From contig JAKPAM010000008.1 in assembly GCA_029779435.1 (NCBI GenBank), positions 33,503 through 97,502 of the forward strand: 64,000 nucleotides of DNA, written 5' to 3'. Made by a program: the position numbers and the translations under genes. This DNA comes from Pseudomonadota bacterium. GTDB lineage: Bacteria; Pseudomonadota; Gammaproteobacteria; Burkholderiales; Burkholderiaceae_E. The notes below the pieces were generated by a model. The model did not search any database, was not told the DNA's origin, and was given only the letters and a program-made list of their open reading frames with translations. Positions 49,340-58,660 of the stretch are shown one piece after another. The number at the start of each line of letters is the position of its first letter. Position 1 is the first letter of the stretch.

Positions 49340-50515
49340 ATGAACCCGCGGATGCGATTCGGCATTTTTCTCGCCCCATTCCACAAACCCGGCATCAATC
49401 CCACGCTCGCGCTCGAACAGGACCTGGAATTGATCCAATGGCTGGATCGCTGCGGCTATGACGAGGCATGGGTCGGCGAACACCATTCGGCCGGCACCGA
49501 ACTGAGCGCGTCGCCCGAGATCTTCATGGCCGTTTCCGCCGAGCGGACCCGGCATATCCGCCTGGGCAGCGGCGTCGTCAGCGTCAGCTACCACAACCCG
49601 CTGTGGATCGCCGAGCGCTTCGTGCAGCTCGATCACCTGACTCGAGGCCGGGTCATGCTCGGCATGGGACCCGGATCCTTACCCAGCGACGGAATCATGG
49701 TGGGCCTGTCGCAAGAGCAGACACGTCCGCTACTCGAACAGGGTACCGACGTCATCGTACGGCTGCTGACCACCGAGGAGCCCGTCACGTTCAAGAACGA
49801 TCGCTGGGACCTGCGCGACGCGCGGCTGCATCTTCGCCCGTACTCGAATCCGCTGTTCGATGTCGCCGTCGCCGCGGTGGCCTCGCCGACCGGGCCGAAG
49901 CTGGCCGGACGCTACGGCCTCGGCCTGCTGTCGATCGGCGCGACCACGGCGGCCGGCTTCGACGCGCTGGCGCTGCACTGGGAAGTCATGGAGCAACAGG
50001 CCGCGCACTACAAGACACGCGTCGACCGCAGCAAGTGGCGGCTCGTCGGCTTGGTGCATTGCGCCGAATCGATGGATCAGGCGTATCGCGATGTCGAGTA
50101 CGGCATCGAGCACTGGTTCGATTATTTCCAGGCGGTAGCCGCCTTCCCGCAGATGGCCGTGCCCGGCAGCAACATCAAGGAGATGATCGCCTTCGTCAAC
50201 GAGTCCGGCATGGGCGCGATCGGAACGCCCGACATGGTCGTCAAGCAGGTCCAGCGGCTATGGGACCAGTCCAACGGCGGCTTCGGCGCTTACCTGATGC
50301 TGGCGCACAACTGGGCCAACTTCGACGCGACGCGCAAGAGCTACGACCTGGTGGCCCGCCATGTATTTCCGCACTTCCAGGGACACCATGCGCCAATGAT
50401 GGCGGCGTCGCAGCGCGCCCGCGACGCCCGCGAAGCACTGGCGGCCGTGCACCAGAAAGCCGTCGACGCGGCCACGCAGCGCTACCAATCCGAGGCCGAA
50501 TCGCGCAAGAAGTAA
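49340..50515 (+). CDS. LLM-class flavin-dependent monooxygenase
   Basis: Luciferase-like oxidoreductase of 391 residues with CAGGAG before ATG 49340. The first strand MRFGIFLAPFHKPGINP and the GYDEAWVGEHHSAGTELSAS segment are diagnostic of bacterial-luciferase family TIM barrels. LGSGVVSVSYHNPLWIAERF and GRVMLGMGPGSLPSDGIMVG follow. It uses reduced FMN and O2, plausibly provided by the divergent FMN reductase, to oxidise an unknown substrate such as a sulfonate, aldehyde or terpenoid. The tail from about 360 is helical and charged. A terminator follows. Confidence 0.9.
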   Translation: MNPRMRFGIFLAPFHKPGINPTLALEQDLELIQWLDRCGYDEAWVGEHHSAGTELSASPEIFMAVSAERTRHIRLGSGVVSVSYHNPLWIAERFVQLDHLTRGRVMLGMGPGSLPSDGIMVGLSQEQTRPLLEQGTDVIVRLLTTEEPVTFKNDRWDLRDARLHLRPYSNPLFDVAVAAVASPTGPKLAGRYGLGLLSIGATTAAGFDALALHWEVMEQQAAHYKTRVDRSKWRLVGLVHCAESMDQAYRDVEYGIEHWFDYFQAVAAFPQMAVPGSNIKEMIAFVNESGMGAIGTPDMVVKQVQRLWDQSNGGFGAYLMLAHNWANFDATRKSYDLVARHVFPHFQGHHAPMMAASQRARDAREALAAVHQKAVDAATQRYQSEAESRKK

Positions 50516-50551
50516 ACACGACAAGCAAGCAGCGCACTAAGCGTGACCTCG

Positions 50552-50587
50552 AAACTCCGGCCACCTCTCGATGACCGGAGTTTCTTT
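50552..50587 (+). terminator. Rho-independent terminator
   Basis: AAACTCCGG at 50552-50560 pairs with CCGGAGTTT at 50575-50583 across a 14-base loop, and the stem is followed by CTTT. It ends the luciferase-like transcript and faces the convergent exonuclease gene. Confidence 0.75.
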
Positions 50588-50649
50588 GAACGAACCGGGG
50601 TCTGTTTATGTGAAGTCGTACGATCGCGACGCCGCGCGGGCGTTTGCGC

Positions 50650-51312
50650 TTATCGACTTTGCTGTCCTTGCCCGTTGCTGCGTGCAATGCCTTGCGCGCG
50701 CAGCGCGTCGGGATCGAACGCCAGGTGTACGCATAGCGCGGCATAAGCGTCGTTGGCCGCATACAGCTTCTGCCGATCGTCCAGTTGCGGACGCGACCAG
50801 TCCGACGTCGAGATCTTCTTGGACTTAACGAAGCGGCGGCCCATCGTCAGCGCCACCGCGGCCCTGACGCCCAGCGACCGCCGGAAGCCCAGCCCGCGAA
50901 AGCGCTGGTCCAGATCGACCAGGTCGGCGACATCCGCCTGCCAGCGCCGCGAGATCAACTGCCGGTCGCTGGCCAGCCCGAACCCCACCTTCAATAGCCC
51001 CGGCCTGGCGAGCAGCGCCACCACGGTCTCGACGCCGGCCGGCACGTGCGTCGGAAACAGGTACGCACGCTCTTCGGTCGCCAACTGCACCAGATGCGGC
51101 CCTTCGGACACCTGCTCGCGCGAGAACGTCGGCCGCGACTCGGTATCGAAGCCGACGACGGGCCGGTCGATCAGGTCGCGCCGGGCTTCGTCCGCGCGCT
51201 GCGAATCGTCGACGACGACGATCCGCGCTAGCGGCAGGCCATCGAACAGGGGCAACCCCAGCAGATCATCGTCACGCGGAGCGGGCAGGGATTCGGATGG
51301 TTTCTTGCGCAT
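50650..51312 (-). CDS. 3'-5' exonuclease (DEDDy, RNase D-like)
   Basis: Stand-alone exonuclease domain of 220 residues. Motif I is VVGFDTESRPTF with D56 and E58; motif II is VDLVDLDQRFRGL in the later half; motif III is YAANDAYAALCV with the Y-x-x-x-D pattern of the DEDDy class. A conserved KSKKISTSDWSRPQL precedes motif III, as in bacterial homologues of the WRN exonuclease domain. It trims RNA or DNA 3' ends; no helicase domain is attached. ATG 51324 would add four residues. Confidence 0.88.
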   Translation of the reverse strand: MRKKPSESLPAPRDDDLLGLPLFDGLPLARIVVVDDSQRADEARRDLIDRPVVGFDTESRPTFSREQVSEGPHLVQLATEERAYLFPTHVPAGVETVVALLARPGLLKVGFGLASDRQLISRRWQADVADLVDLDQRFRGLGFRRSLGVRAAVALTMGRRFVKSKKISTSDWSRPQLDDRQKLYAANDAYAALCVHLAFDPDALRAQGIARSNGQGQQSR

Positions 51313-51540
51313 GTCGCGCAGCATAGCGCGCCGGCTGGCCGGCCGATTGCTGTTAGCCGTGGATCCGTGTCGACCAGTTGCATAGGCTTTCCAACAAGCG
51401 GCGTGGAGGGGTGGGTCAAGGCCAGCATAGGAGCGGTGGGTACGCATTCCGGCGGCTCCACCTGCCCCATCAGCTCTCTGCGTATGTCTCGCGGTGATAC
51501 GCTTTCAGGCATCTTTCTTTCGGCGTCCCATTCGAGATTC

Positions 51541-53439
51541 ATGAATGCACAAGAACTGCTGGAACAGCTGAACCTGCTCGACGAAAACGAACGCATCGAA
51601 GCCAAGCGTGCGCAGGATATGGGCAAGTCCACACTGGAGACCATTTGCGCCTTCGCCAACGAGCCAGGTCTGGGTGGGGGATGGCTGCTGCTCGGCGTCA
51701 CTCGTGAGGAATTGGCGCTGTTCCCCAGCTATGAAGCGGAGGGCATCGCCAACCCTGACAAGCTGAGTGCAAATATCGCCAGTCAGTGCGCATCCGTGTT
51801 CAACACGCCGCTGCGGCCGGACATCAGCACCGAGGTGCTGGATGGCAAAGCCGTAATTGTAGTTTTCGTTTCTGAGGCCTCGCCCCAGGACAAGCCGGTT
51901 TACTTCAAGGCCACCGGACTGCCCAAGGGCGCATTTCGGCGCATCGGCAGCACTGACCAACGATGCACCGACGACGACATCGAAGCCCTGTATCAATCCC
52001 GCCAACGGGAGAGTTTTGACGTGGGCATCGTGCAAGATGCGGGGCTAGAGGATTTGGACGAGTCCGCCATTGCCGACTACCGACAGGCACGTGCGGAAGC
52101 CAACCCCGATGCCGAGGAGCTGCGCTGGGCGGATACCGAGTTGCTGCAAGCGCTGAGCGCCATCAAGCGCGATGCCGCCGGGCAATGGAAACCTACGGTA
52201 GCCGGGCTGTTGCTGTTCGGCAAACCTGTCGCATTACGCCGCTTTTTTCCGATGACGTGAGTGGACTACATTCGCGTTCCGGGCCGTGAATGGGTGCCCG
52301 ACTCGGAGCGGCGTTTCGACACTGTCGAACTACGCGCGCCGATGTTTCGCCTGCTGCGGCGCACCCAGGCGGCTATCTTGGACGATTTGCCCAAAGCCTT
52401 TGGCTTGGAAGAGCACGCACTGCAACGTAGCGATACACCTATCATTCCCCAGCGCGCGCTGCGCGAGGCGCTGGTCAATGCGTTGATGCACCGCAGCTAC
52501 CGCATGCAAGCCCCGATGCAGGTGATTCGGTACGCCAACCGGCTGGAGATCCGCAATCCGGGTTTCTCGCTCAAATCGCCCGAACACCTGGGCGAGCCTG
52601 GTTCCGTCCCACGTAACCCAGCCATCGCCTCCGTGCTACACGAAACCCGCTTTGCCGAAACCAAGGGCAGCGGTATCCGCGCCATCTGCGAGAGCATGGA
52701 CAAAGCCGGGCTGACGCCGCCGCTGTTCGACTCCGACCGGAACCGCGACGAATTCGTCACCCGTTTTTTCTTCCACCACTTCTTGGGTGAGGACGACATC
52801 CGTTGGCTGGCACAGTTCAAGGACTTGCACCTGAGCGACGAGGAGGCTCGTGCCTTGGTGGTGGTTCGCGAAGCCGGATTGATCGACAACGCCACCTATC
52901 GCAGCCTGAACAAGGTAGACACGCTGGCGGCCAGTACCGCCTTGCGCCGCCTGCGCGATATCGGACTGCTGGCCCAGCAGGGGCGGGGTTCGGCGACTCG
53001 CTATCGGCCGACGGACAAGCTGATCAAGGGCGTCAATGAAATCCTGTCGGGTACGTCAGGAAGCGCGTCCAGCATGCTGGACAGCTTATCCAGTGTGTCA
53101 ACGAGCTTATCCAGCAAGCCTGAATCCTTATCCAGTATGTCGGGCCAGAAAAGAAACACTCTGTTGAACGAGCTTCCTGGTCAACTGGCGGCCCGAGTTG
53201 GCGCCATCGGTCAACGCCATCCGCCTGACGAGGTTCGGGCGCTAGTGGTTGCGCTGTGTCAGGCGCGTGCCTGGACAGCGGAGGAACTGGCCTCGCTGCT
53301 GAATCGCAAACCAGAAACCATCCGGCAGGACTATCTGCGCCCTTTGCTGGCGCGAAACCACATCACCATGACGATCCCGGACAAGCCCAAATCGCCGCAG
53401 CAGGCATACCGGGCGGTGGAGGCAAGGCAACGGCAGTGA
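51541..53439 (+). pseudogene. AlbA_2/RecG-like ATP-binding protein interrupted by an in-frame TGA
   Basis: One frame runs from ATG 51541 to 53439, broken only by TGA at 52258-52260. The N-terminal part is an AlbA_2 (Schlafen-like) domain: NERIEAKRAQDMGKSTLETI and GGGWLLLGVTREE. After the stop, VDYIRVPGREWVPDSERRFD and an HATPase_c_4-like segment (LREALVNALMHRSYRMQAPM ... ETKGSGIRAI) continue without loss, then a winged helix, a serine-leucine repeat linker (LSSVSTSLSSKPESLSS) and a last DNA-binding-like segment. Intact homologues read R at the stop position, so a CGA-to-TGA change is likely. Such genes are often accessory and linked to defence or mobile islands. The two halves could also be made separately from GTG 52261. 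Confidence 0.75.
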
Positions 53440-53462
53440 TCGGCCAGGTGAATACCTCACGA

Positions 53463-54356
53463 TCAGTCGCCCCCCAGCAGATCGAGCAGCCGCGCGTTGA
53501 TCGCCTCGGCCCCCTCGTACTGGGCCCAATGCCCGATGCCGGGCGCGATCGCGACATGGCCGGGCGCGACGTGTTCGACGACCCAGGCGGGATCGGCCGT
53601 CACGTCGTGCTCGCCCCAGATCACCCACGTCCGCCCGTCTTGCGCGATCCGCCTCGCCAGCAGATCGGCCAAGCCGCCGGCCCGCGCGATTCCCTTGCTG
53701 CGAAACCGCGTGGCGATGCATGACTCGGTATGCACGGCGATCGCGAGCGCATCGATCGCGTCGTCGGCGTGCAGCATGTGGACGGCCAGGTTGTGGCGCA
53801 TCGCCTCGCGCAACGCCTCGGCGTCGCGCCGATGCGCGGCGAAGCGCCAGTTGACCAGTTGGCCGCGCGGACGGCGCGGGCCGCCGTGACCGGCCGGCCC
53901 GAGCAGCACGAGGCGACCGGCCGTACCGCCCAGGCGTTCGGCCACGTGCGCGGCCACCAGGCCGCCGAACGAGAACCCGACGAGATCCACTGGCCGCGTC
54001 TGATCAGCGCACAAGACCTGCAGCGAGCCCGCGACGATGTCGACCAGCGGCCGGATCGACGCGTTGTGCTTATCGTGTCCGGGCGGCACGTCGGACAAGC
54101 CATAACCCGGCATGTCGGCCACCCATACGCTGTGCCGTTCGGCCAGCGGCTCGATGTTGCGCACCCAATGCAGCCAACTGCCATGGCCGCCGTGCAGAAG
54201 CGCGACCGGCGGTCCTTCGCCGAAGCAGTGCCAGACGATCGTCGCATCGCCGTGACGCACGGCACGCGGCGTCGCGCGTGCCCGCAGCCGCGCGATCAGC
54301 GCGCGGGCAGCGGCCTCATCGGGCATCGCACCTCCGAAAGCACCCGATTCGTTCAC
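53463..54356 (-). CDS. alpha/beta hydrolase
   Basis: Serine hydrolase of 297 residues. GTG 54356 has AAGG in good position, six bases after the aldehyde dehydrogenase stop. ALLHGGHGSWLHWVRNIEPL is the oxyanion region, the nucleophile is in VGFSFGGLVA, the acid in WGEHDVTADP and the base in GIGHWAQYE. The fold resembles meta-cleavage-product hydrolases and haloperoxidase-like esterases. Its place at the end of the modB-A-C and aldehyde dehydrogenase run suggests cotranscription but not a molybdenum role. Substrate unknown. Confidence 0.88.
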   Translation of the reverse strand: MNESGAFGGAMPDEAAARALIARLRARATPRAVRHGDATIVWHCFGEGPPVALLHGGHGSWLHWVRNIEPLAERHSVWVADMPGYGLSDVPPGHDKHNASIRPLVDIVAGSLQVLCADQTRPVDLVGFSFGGLVAAHVAERLGGTAGRLVLLGPAGHGGPRRPRGQLVNWRFAAHRRDAEALREAMRHNLAVHMLHADDAIDALAIAVHTESCIATRFRSKGIARAGGLADLLARRIAQDGRTWVIWGEHDVTADPAWVVEHVAPGHVAIAPGIGHWAQYEGAEAINARLLDLLGGD

Positions 54357-54362
54357 CGATCC

Positions 54363-55838
54363 TTAGTCCATCTGCGTGACGAACTTGGTCGTCAGGTAGC
54401 CATCGAAGGTCTCGGCGCCCCCTTCGGAGCCGATGCCGCTGTCCTTGACGCCGCCGAACGGCACCTCGGGCATCGCCTGGCCGAAGTGGTTGATGTTGAC
54501 GTTGCCTGCTTCCAGGCCGTTCTGCATTGCCAGCGCATGTTTCGTCGACGTCGTGAACACGTACGACGACAACCCGTAAGGCAGCGAGTTGGCCCGCCGC
54601 AGCACCTCGTCGACGGTCTTGAACGGCACGCAGGGCGCGACCGGACCGAAGGGCTCGGTCGTCATCACCAGGCTGTCGTCGGGTACCTGCGTCAGGATCG
54701 TCGGCGCGAAGAAGTTGCCGACCGACCCGATCCGTTCGCCGCCGGTCTCGACGCGGCCCCCGCGGCGCGCCGCATCCTCGACGAACGACACGATCGCCGG
54801 CACGCGGCGCTCGTGCGCGAGCGGCCCCATGCTCGACTCCGGATCCAGTCCGTCACCGACCTTGATCGTCCTGGCCGCCGCGATGAACGCGGCCATGAAC
54901 TTGTCGAACGCCTTCTCCTGCACGTAGAAGCGCGTCGGCGACACGCAGACCTGCCCCGCATTGCGGAACTTGAAGCCCGACAGCAGTTGAGCGGCCCGCT
55001 CGATCTCGGCATCGTCGAACACGACGACCGGTGAATGCCCACCCAGTTCCATCGTCATCCGCTTCATGTGCTGGCCCGCCAGCGCGGCAAGCTGCTTGCC
55101 GACCGGCACCGATCCGGTGAACGACACCTTGCGCACGATCGGCGATGCGATCAGCGTCTGCGACACCTCGTGCGGCACGCCCCAGACGACATTGAGCACG
55201 CCCTTCGGCAGGCCGGCCTCGTCGAACATCCGCGCGAGTTCGCTCAGCGCGCTCGGCGCATCCTCGGGGCCCTTGATGACGATCGTGCAGCCGGCGCCGA
55301 TCGCGGCCGCGATCTTGCGGATCGCCTGGTTGAGCGGGAAATTCCAGGGCGTGAAGGCCACGCAGACGCCGACCGGCTGACGCAGCACCATCTGGCGCAC
55401 GTTCGGCAGCCGCGACGGAATCACGCGGCCATAGATACGCCGGCATTCCTCGGCGTGCCAGTCGCAGTGCTCGGCGCACGACATCGCCTCGCCGACGGCT
55501 TCGGCCAGCGGCTTGCCCATGTCCATCGTGATGCCGCGGCCGATCTGCTGCGCGCGGTCACGGACCATCTGTCCGACCTTGCGCAGGATCGCCGACCGGT
55601 CCAGCGGCGACGAGGTCTTCCACGTCGCGAACGCGCGCTCGGCGGCCTGCAGCGCCCGCTGCAGGTCATCGGCGGTGGCATGCGGCAACTGGCCGAGGAC
55701 CTGCCCGGTCGCCGGATTGCGCACCGTGGAGCCCGCACGCGCCGAGGCGCCGATGAACTCGCCGTCGATGTACAGAAACTGTTCGGGATAAGCGTGCGCC
55801 GCGTCGGCGATCGCGGCGGACTCAACGGGTTTGTTCAT
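54363..55838 (-). CDS. NAD(P)-dependent succinate-semialdehyde dehydrogenase-like aldehyde dehydrogenase
   Basis: Aldehyde dehydrogenase of 491 residues. PWNFPLNQAIRKIAAAIGAG, SFTGSVPVGKQLAALAG, the general base glutamate in MTMELGGHSPVVVF and the catalytic cysteine in FRNAGQVCVSPTRFYV are all present. EVPFGGVKDSGIGSEGG near the end is typical of the SSADH group (GabD-like), which oxidises succinate semialdehyde to succinate, though other aldehydes are possible. ATG 55838 overlaps the modC end by 17 bases. It may share the mod transcript. Confidence 0.88.
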   Translation of the reverse strand: MNKPVESAAIADAAHAYPEQFLYIDGEFIGASARAGSTVRNPATGQVLGQLPHATADDLQRALQAAERAFATWKTSSPLDRSAILRKVGQMVRDRAQQIGRGITMDMGKPLAEAVGEAMSCAEHCDWHAEECRRIYGRVIPSRLPNVRQMVLRQPVGVCVAFTPWNFPLNQAIRKIAAAIGAGCTIVIKGPEDAPSALSELARMFDEAGLPKGVLNVVWGVPHEVSQTLIASPIVRKVSFTGSVPVGKQLAALAGQHMKRMTMELGGHSPVVVFDDAEIERAAQLLSGFKFRNAGQVCVSPTRFYVQEKAFDKFMAAFIAAARTIKVGDGLDPESSMGPLAHERRVPAIVSFVEDAARRGGRVETGGERIGSVGNFFAPTILTQVPDDSLVMTTEPFGPVAPCVPFKTVDEVLRRANSLPYGLSSYVFTTSTKHALAMQNGLEAGNVNINHFGQAMPEVPFGGVKDSGIGSEGGAETFDGYLTTKFVTQMD

Positions 55839-56577
55839 CGCGGATACCCTCGAAGTGAAGACTTTCGACTATAACCGAGCGTGCCGCGGCGCGTCCGGCT
55901 TCCGCCAGATCGACCCGGCGCGCGATACGCCCGTCGTCGTAGACGAACGCGACGTCGGCCAGCGCCAGCACGTCGTCGATGTCGTGCGAGATCATCAGCG
56001 TCGGAATGCCGCGATCGCGGCAGACCGCGGCCAGTTCGGCGCGCAGGGATTCGCGCAGCATCGGATTGAGCGCGGCGAACGGTTCGTCGAGCAGCAGCAC
56101 GCGCGGCTCGCAGGCCAACGCGCGCGCCAGCGCGACACGCTGCTGCTGCCCACCCGACAAGTGCCGCGGCCGGCTGTCGGCCATGTCACGCAGGCCGAAC
56201 GCCTCCAGCAGGCCGTCGACGCGGCGCGCCTCGTCGGACGCCAGTCGCCTGCGCCACCAGTTCGTCAGTCCGAAGGCGACGTTCTGCCGCACGCTCAGAT
56301 GCGGAAACAGCGCATAGTGCTGGAACAGGTAGCCGACACGGCGCTCGCGCGTCGGCACGTCGATGCCTGTCGCAGCGTCGAACAACGTCTGGCCGCCGAC
56401 GCAGATATGGCCGACGCGCGGCCGCAGCAGACCCGCGATCGCCTGCAGCGTCAGCGTCTTCCCGGCGCCGGACGGCCCGTAGAGCGCCGCGAAGCGCGCA
56501 TCGGTCGCGAACGCGACCGCCAGGTCGAAACGGCGCTGCCCGTCGCTGACGTCGAGCCGGATGTCGACGTCGATCAC
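55822..56577 (-). CDS. modC: molybdate ABC transporter ATP-binding protein, short form
   Basis: ABC ATPase of 251 residues that powers molybdate import with ModB. Walker A is GPSGAGKT near residue 34, the Q-loop is GYLFQHYALFPHLS, the signature is HLSGGQQQRVALARAL and Walker B is VLLLDEPFAAL, followed by LMISHDIDD. It ends after the ATPase core: the C-terminal TOBE (Mop) domain that E. coli ModC uses to sense molybdate is absent. ATG 56577 overlaps the modA stop. The assignment to molybdate rests on adjacent modA, modB and modE. Confidence 0.88.
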   Translation of the reverse strand: MIDVDIRLDVSDGQRRFDLAVAFATDARFAALYGPSGAGKTLTLQAIAGLLRPRVGHICVGGQTLFDAATGIDVPTRERRVGYLFQHYALFPHLSVRQNVAFGLTNWWRRRLASDEARRVDGLLEAFGLRDMADSRPRHLSGGQQQRVALARALACEPRVLLLDEPFAALNPMLRESLRAELAAVCRDRGIPTLMISHDIDDVLALADVAFVYDDGRIARRVDLAEAGRAAARSVIVESLHFEGIRDEQTR

Positions 56578-57443
56578 GGCGCTCCGAAGCCGTAACGCTC
56601 GAGCACCTGCCGCGCCGGCTCGCTCGCCAGGAACGCGATGAAGCGAGCGGCCTGGTCCGCGTGGGAAGAGCCCTGCACGACGGCGACCGGATAGCGGACC
56701 GGCTTATGTCCGGTCGTGGTCAGCACGACCTTGACCTTGCCGGTCTGGGTCGCCGCATCGGTGCGGTACACGAAGCCGGCGTCGGCCTCGCCGCGGCTCA
56801 CGTAGTCGAGCACCTGACGCACGTTATCGGCCTGCACGAACTTGGGCTCGAGCACCGTCCACAGATTCGCCGCCTCCAGCGACTCCTTCGTGTAGCGGCC
56901 CACCGGCACGGTCGCCACCTTGCCGACGGCGATCCGCTTGACCGCCGGGCCGGTGAGGTCGTTCAGCGACGTCAGGCCCGATGCCCCGCTGACCGGCTCG
57001 ATCAGCACGACCGCATTGGACACGAAGTCCGCCCGCGTCGCGGGATCGACGAGCTTCTGCGACACCGCGCGGTCCATCGTCTCCTGGTCGGCGCTGGCGA
57101 ATACGTCGGCGGGCGCGCCTTGCGCGATCTGCTGCAGCAGGGCGCCGGAAGCGCCGAAGTTCAGCCGCACCGTGACGCCCGGATGGGCCGCTTCGAACTG
57201 CGGCGCCAGCGTCTTGAACGCATCGGTCAGACTGGCCGCCGCCGACACCGTCAGCGTCGACGTCTGGGCGCCGGCCGCCATCGGGCTCGCGGCGATGGCG
57301 GCGGCCGCGCACGCGGCGGCCAGCCGGAGCCCGCGACGCCGGCCCGGCCGCGGGCCGTCCCGCCCCGCCGTCGATCCGGACTGCGAGGTCGATCGCGATT
57401 CCGGCACCGCGCCGAACAGCGATCCGAACAGGGTTTGCAGCAT
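56574..57443 (-). CDS. modA: molybdate-binding periplasmic protein
   Basis: ModA-type receptor of 289 residues. GAAGGAGA precedes ATG 57443. A long, arginine-rich n-region (about 40 residues) leads into the signal core AAACAAAAIAASPMAAGAQT. The mature part starts LTVSAAASLTDAFKTLAPQF, the classical ModA start, with FGASGALLQQIAQGAPADVF and later VPVGRYTKESLEAA and DAGFVYRTDA. It captures molybdate or tungstate in the periplasm. The gene stands between modB and modC, so the order modB-modA-modC differs from the usual modABC. Confidence 0.93.
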   Translation of the reverse strand: MLQTLFGSLFGAVPESRSTSQSGSTAGRDGPRPGRRRGLRLAAACAAAAIAASPMAAGAQTSTLTVSAAASLTDAFKTLAPQFEAAHPGVTVRLNFGASGALLQQIAQGAPADVFASADQETMDRAVSQKLVDPATRADFVSNAVVLIEPVSGASGLTSLNDLTGPAVKRIAVGKVATVPVGRYTKESLEAANLWTVLEPKFVQADNVRQVLDYVSRGEADAGFVYRTDAATQTGKVKVVLTTTGHKPVRYPVAVVQGSSHADQAARFIAFLASEPARQVLERYGFGAP

Positions 57444-57454
57444 GGAGATCTCCT

Positions 57455-58120
57455 TCAACGTAACGTGAACAACCGGTTGGAGCCGACGAGCACGAGCACC
57501 GAGATCGCCGACGTGATCAACACCAGCCACAACGCGTGCTCGTCGTGCCCGGCCTGGACCGCGTCGTATATCGCCATCGATAGCGTCTGCGTCTGGCCGG
57601 GGATCGACCCCGCCACCATCAGCGACGCGCCGAACTCGCCCATCGCCCGCGCGAACGCCAGCAGCGTGCCGGCCAGGATGCCCGGCCAGGCCAGCGGCAG
57701 CGTCACGCGCAGGAACACCGACAAAGGCGATTGCCGCAGCGTGGCCGCCGCCGCTTCGAGCGTGCGGTCGACGTGGGAGAACGCGGCGCTCGCCGACTTG
57801 AGCACCAGCGGGAACGCGACCACCGCCGATGCGATGACGGCGCCATGCCAGCTGAAGATGATCGTGTAGTCGAAATGCTCGCGCAGCCACGCGCCCAGCG
57901 GGCTGCGGCGCCCCGCGGCCACCAGGATCGCGTAGCCGACGACCGTCGGCGGCAATACCAACGGCAGCATGCAGACGGCCTCGATGACCGTGCTGCCGAA
58001 GAACGGCCGGCGCGCGAAGACCCAGCCCAGTGCCAGGCCGAGCAGCAGGGCGACAACGGTGGCCACCCCGGCGACCTTCAACGACAACAGCAGCGGCGAC
58101 CAGTCGAACGGCGGATCCAT
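57455..58120 (-). CDS. modB: molybdate ABC transporter permease
   Basis: Inner-membrane channel of 221 residues with five to six hydrophobic segments, starting MDPPFDWSPLLLSLKVAGVA. PLVLPPTVVGYAIL is a ModB hallmark. The coupling-loop EAA motif region reads EAAAATLRQSPLSVFLRVTL and meets the ModC ATPase; FARAMGEFGASLMVAGSIPG follows as in all ModB proteins. ATG 58120 has GAAGG close by. It is 11 bases upstream of modA and 128 bases downstream of modE. Confidence 0.93.
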   Translation of the reverse strand: MDPPFDWSPLLLSLKVAGVATVVALLLGLALGWVFARRPFFGSTVIEAVCMLPLVLPPTVVGYAILVAAGRRSPLGAWLREHFDYTIIFSWHGAVIASAVVAFPLVLKSASAAFSHVDRTLEAAAATLRQSPLSVFLRVTLPLAWPGILAGTLLAFARAMGEFGASLMVAGSIPGQTQTLSMAIYDAVQAGHDEHALWLVLITSAISVLVLVGSNRLFTLR

Positions 58121-58248
58121 GCCTTCGTCATGTCTGTTCGGATATCGCGCATTGTTGCATAGGGAAGCGCGGGTCCCTTCGCGCGATGTCGGCGCGACCG
58201 CCAGGGGGATCGGATGCCGGGCGGTACCGCCCGCGCGTACCTACCGTG

Positions 58249-58596
58249 TCAGGGCGCGAGCAGGCCGTGCAGCGCGGCCAGGTCGGCGGCGGCGGCGATC
58301 CGCGCGGCGTTCTCGATCGCGCGGTAATGGGTGATCACCTGCTCGCCGATGCGCGTCAGCGACGAACCGCCGCCATGCGCGCCGCCGGCGGCGGTCTCGA
58401 TAACCGGCGCGACCAGTTCCCGGTTCATCTCGTCGATCAACACCCAGGCGCGGCGGTAGGACATGCCGAGCTGGCGCGCGGCGGCCGAGATCGAGCCGGT
58501 TTCGGCGATGGCCTCGAGCAGCGAGACCTTGCCGGGGCCGATGGCGATGTTCTCGTCGCGATACACGCGCAGACGGAACTGGACTCGGGATTTCAT
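58249..58596 (-). CDS. modE: ModE-type winged-helix regulator lacking the molybdate-binding domain
   Basis: A 115-residue DNA-binding protein equal to the N-terminal domain of ModE. KVSLLEAIAETGSISAAARQ followed by LGMSYRRAWVLIDEMN is the winged-helix recognition region, and the wing carries AAGGAHGGGSSLTRIGEQVI. E. coli ModE continues with two TOBE domains that bind molybdate; this protein stops at LHGLLAP, so it would need another way to sense the metal. It lies directly upstream of modB on the same strand and probably regulates that operon. Confidence 0.88.
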   Translation of the reverse strand: MKSRVQFRLRVYRDENIAIGPGKVSLLEAIAETGSISAAARQLGMSYRRAWVLIDEMNRELVAPVIETAAGGAHGGGSSLTRIGEQVITHYRAIENAARIAAAADLAALHGLLAP

Positions 58597-58660
58597 GCGC
58601 GCATTGTAGCTGCCGGCCCGGTCGCGTCATCGCGGCCTGGGGCGCCGACGGCGCGGCCCG

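Noticed and set aside
50571..50828. Short plus-strand frame after the luciferase-like gene
   Set aside because: It begins within the terminator stem and runs antisense to the exonuclease gene with no recognisable motifs.
53085..53150. Cluster of TTATCCAG motifs resembling DnaA boxes
   Set aside because: They coincide with in-frame repeats encoding SLSS units inside a gene and lack the CACA end of the box; no origin genes are near.
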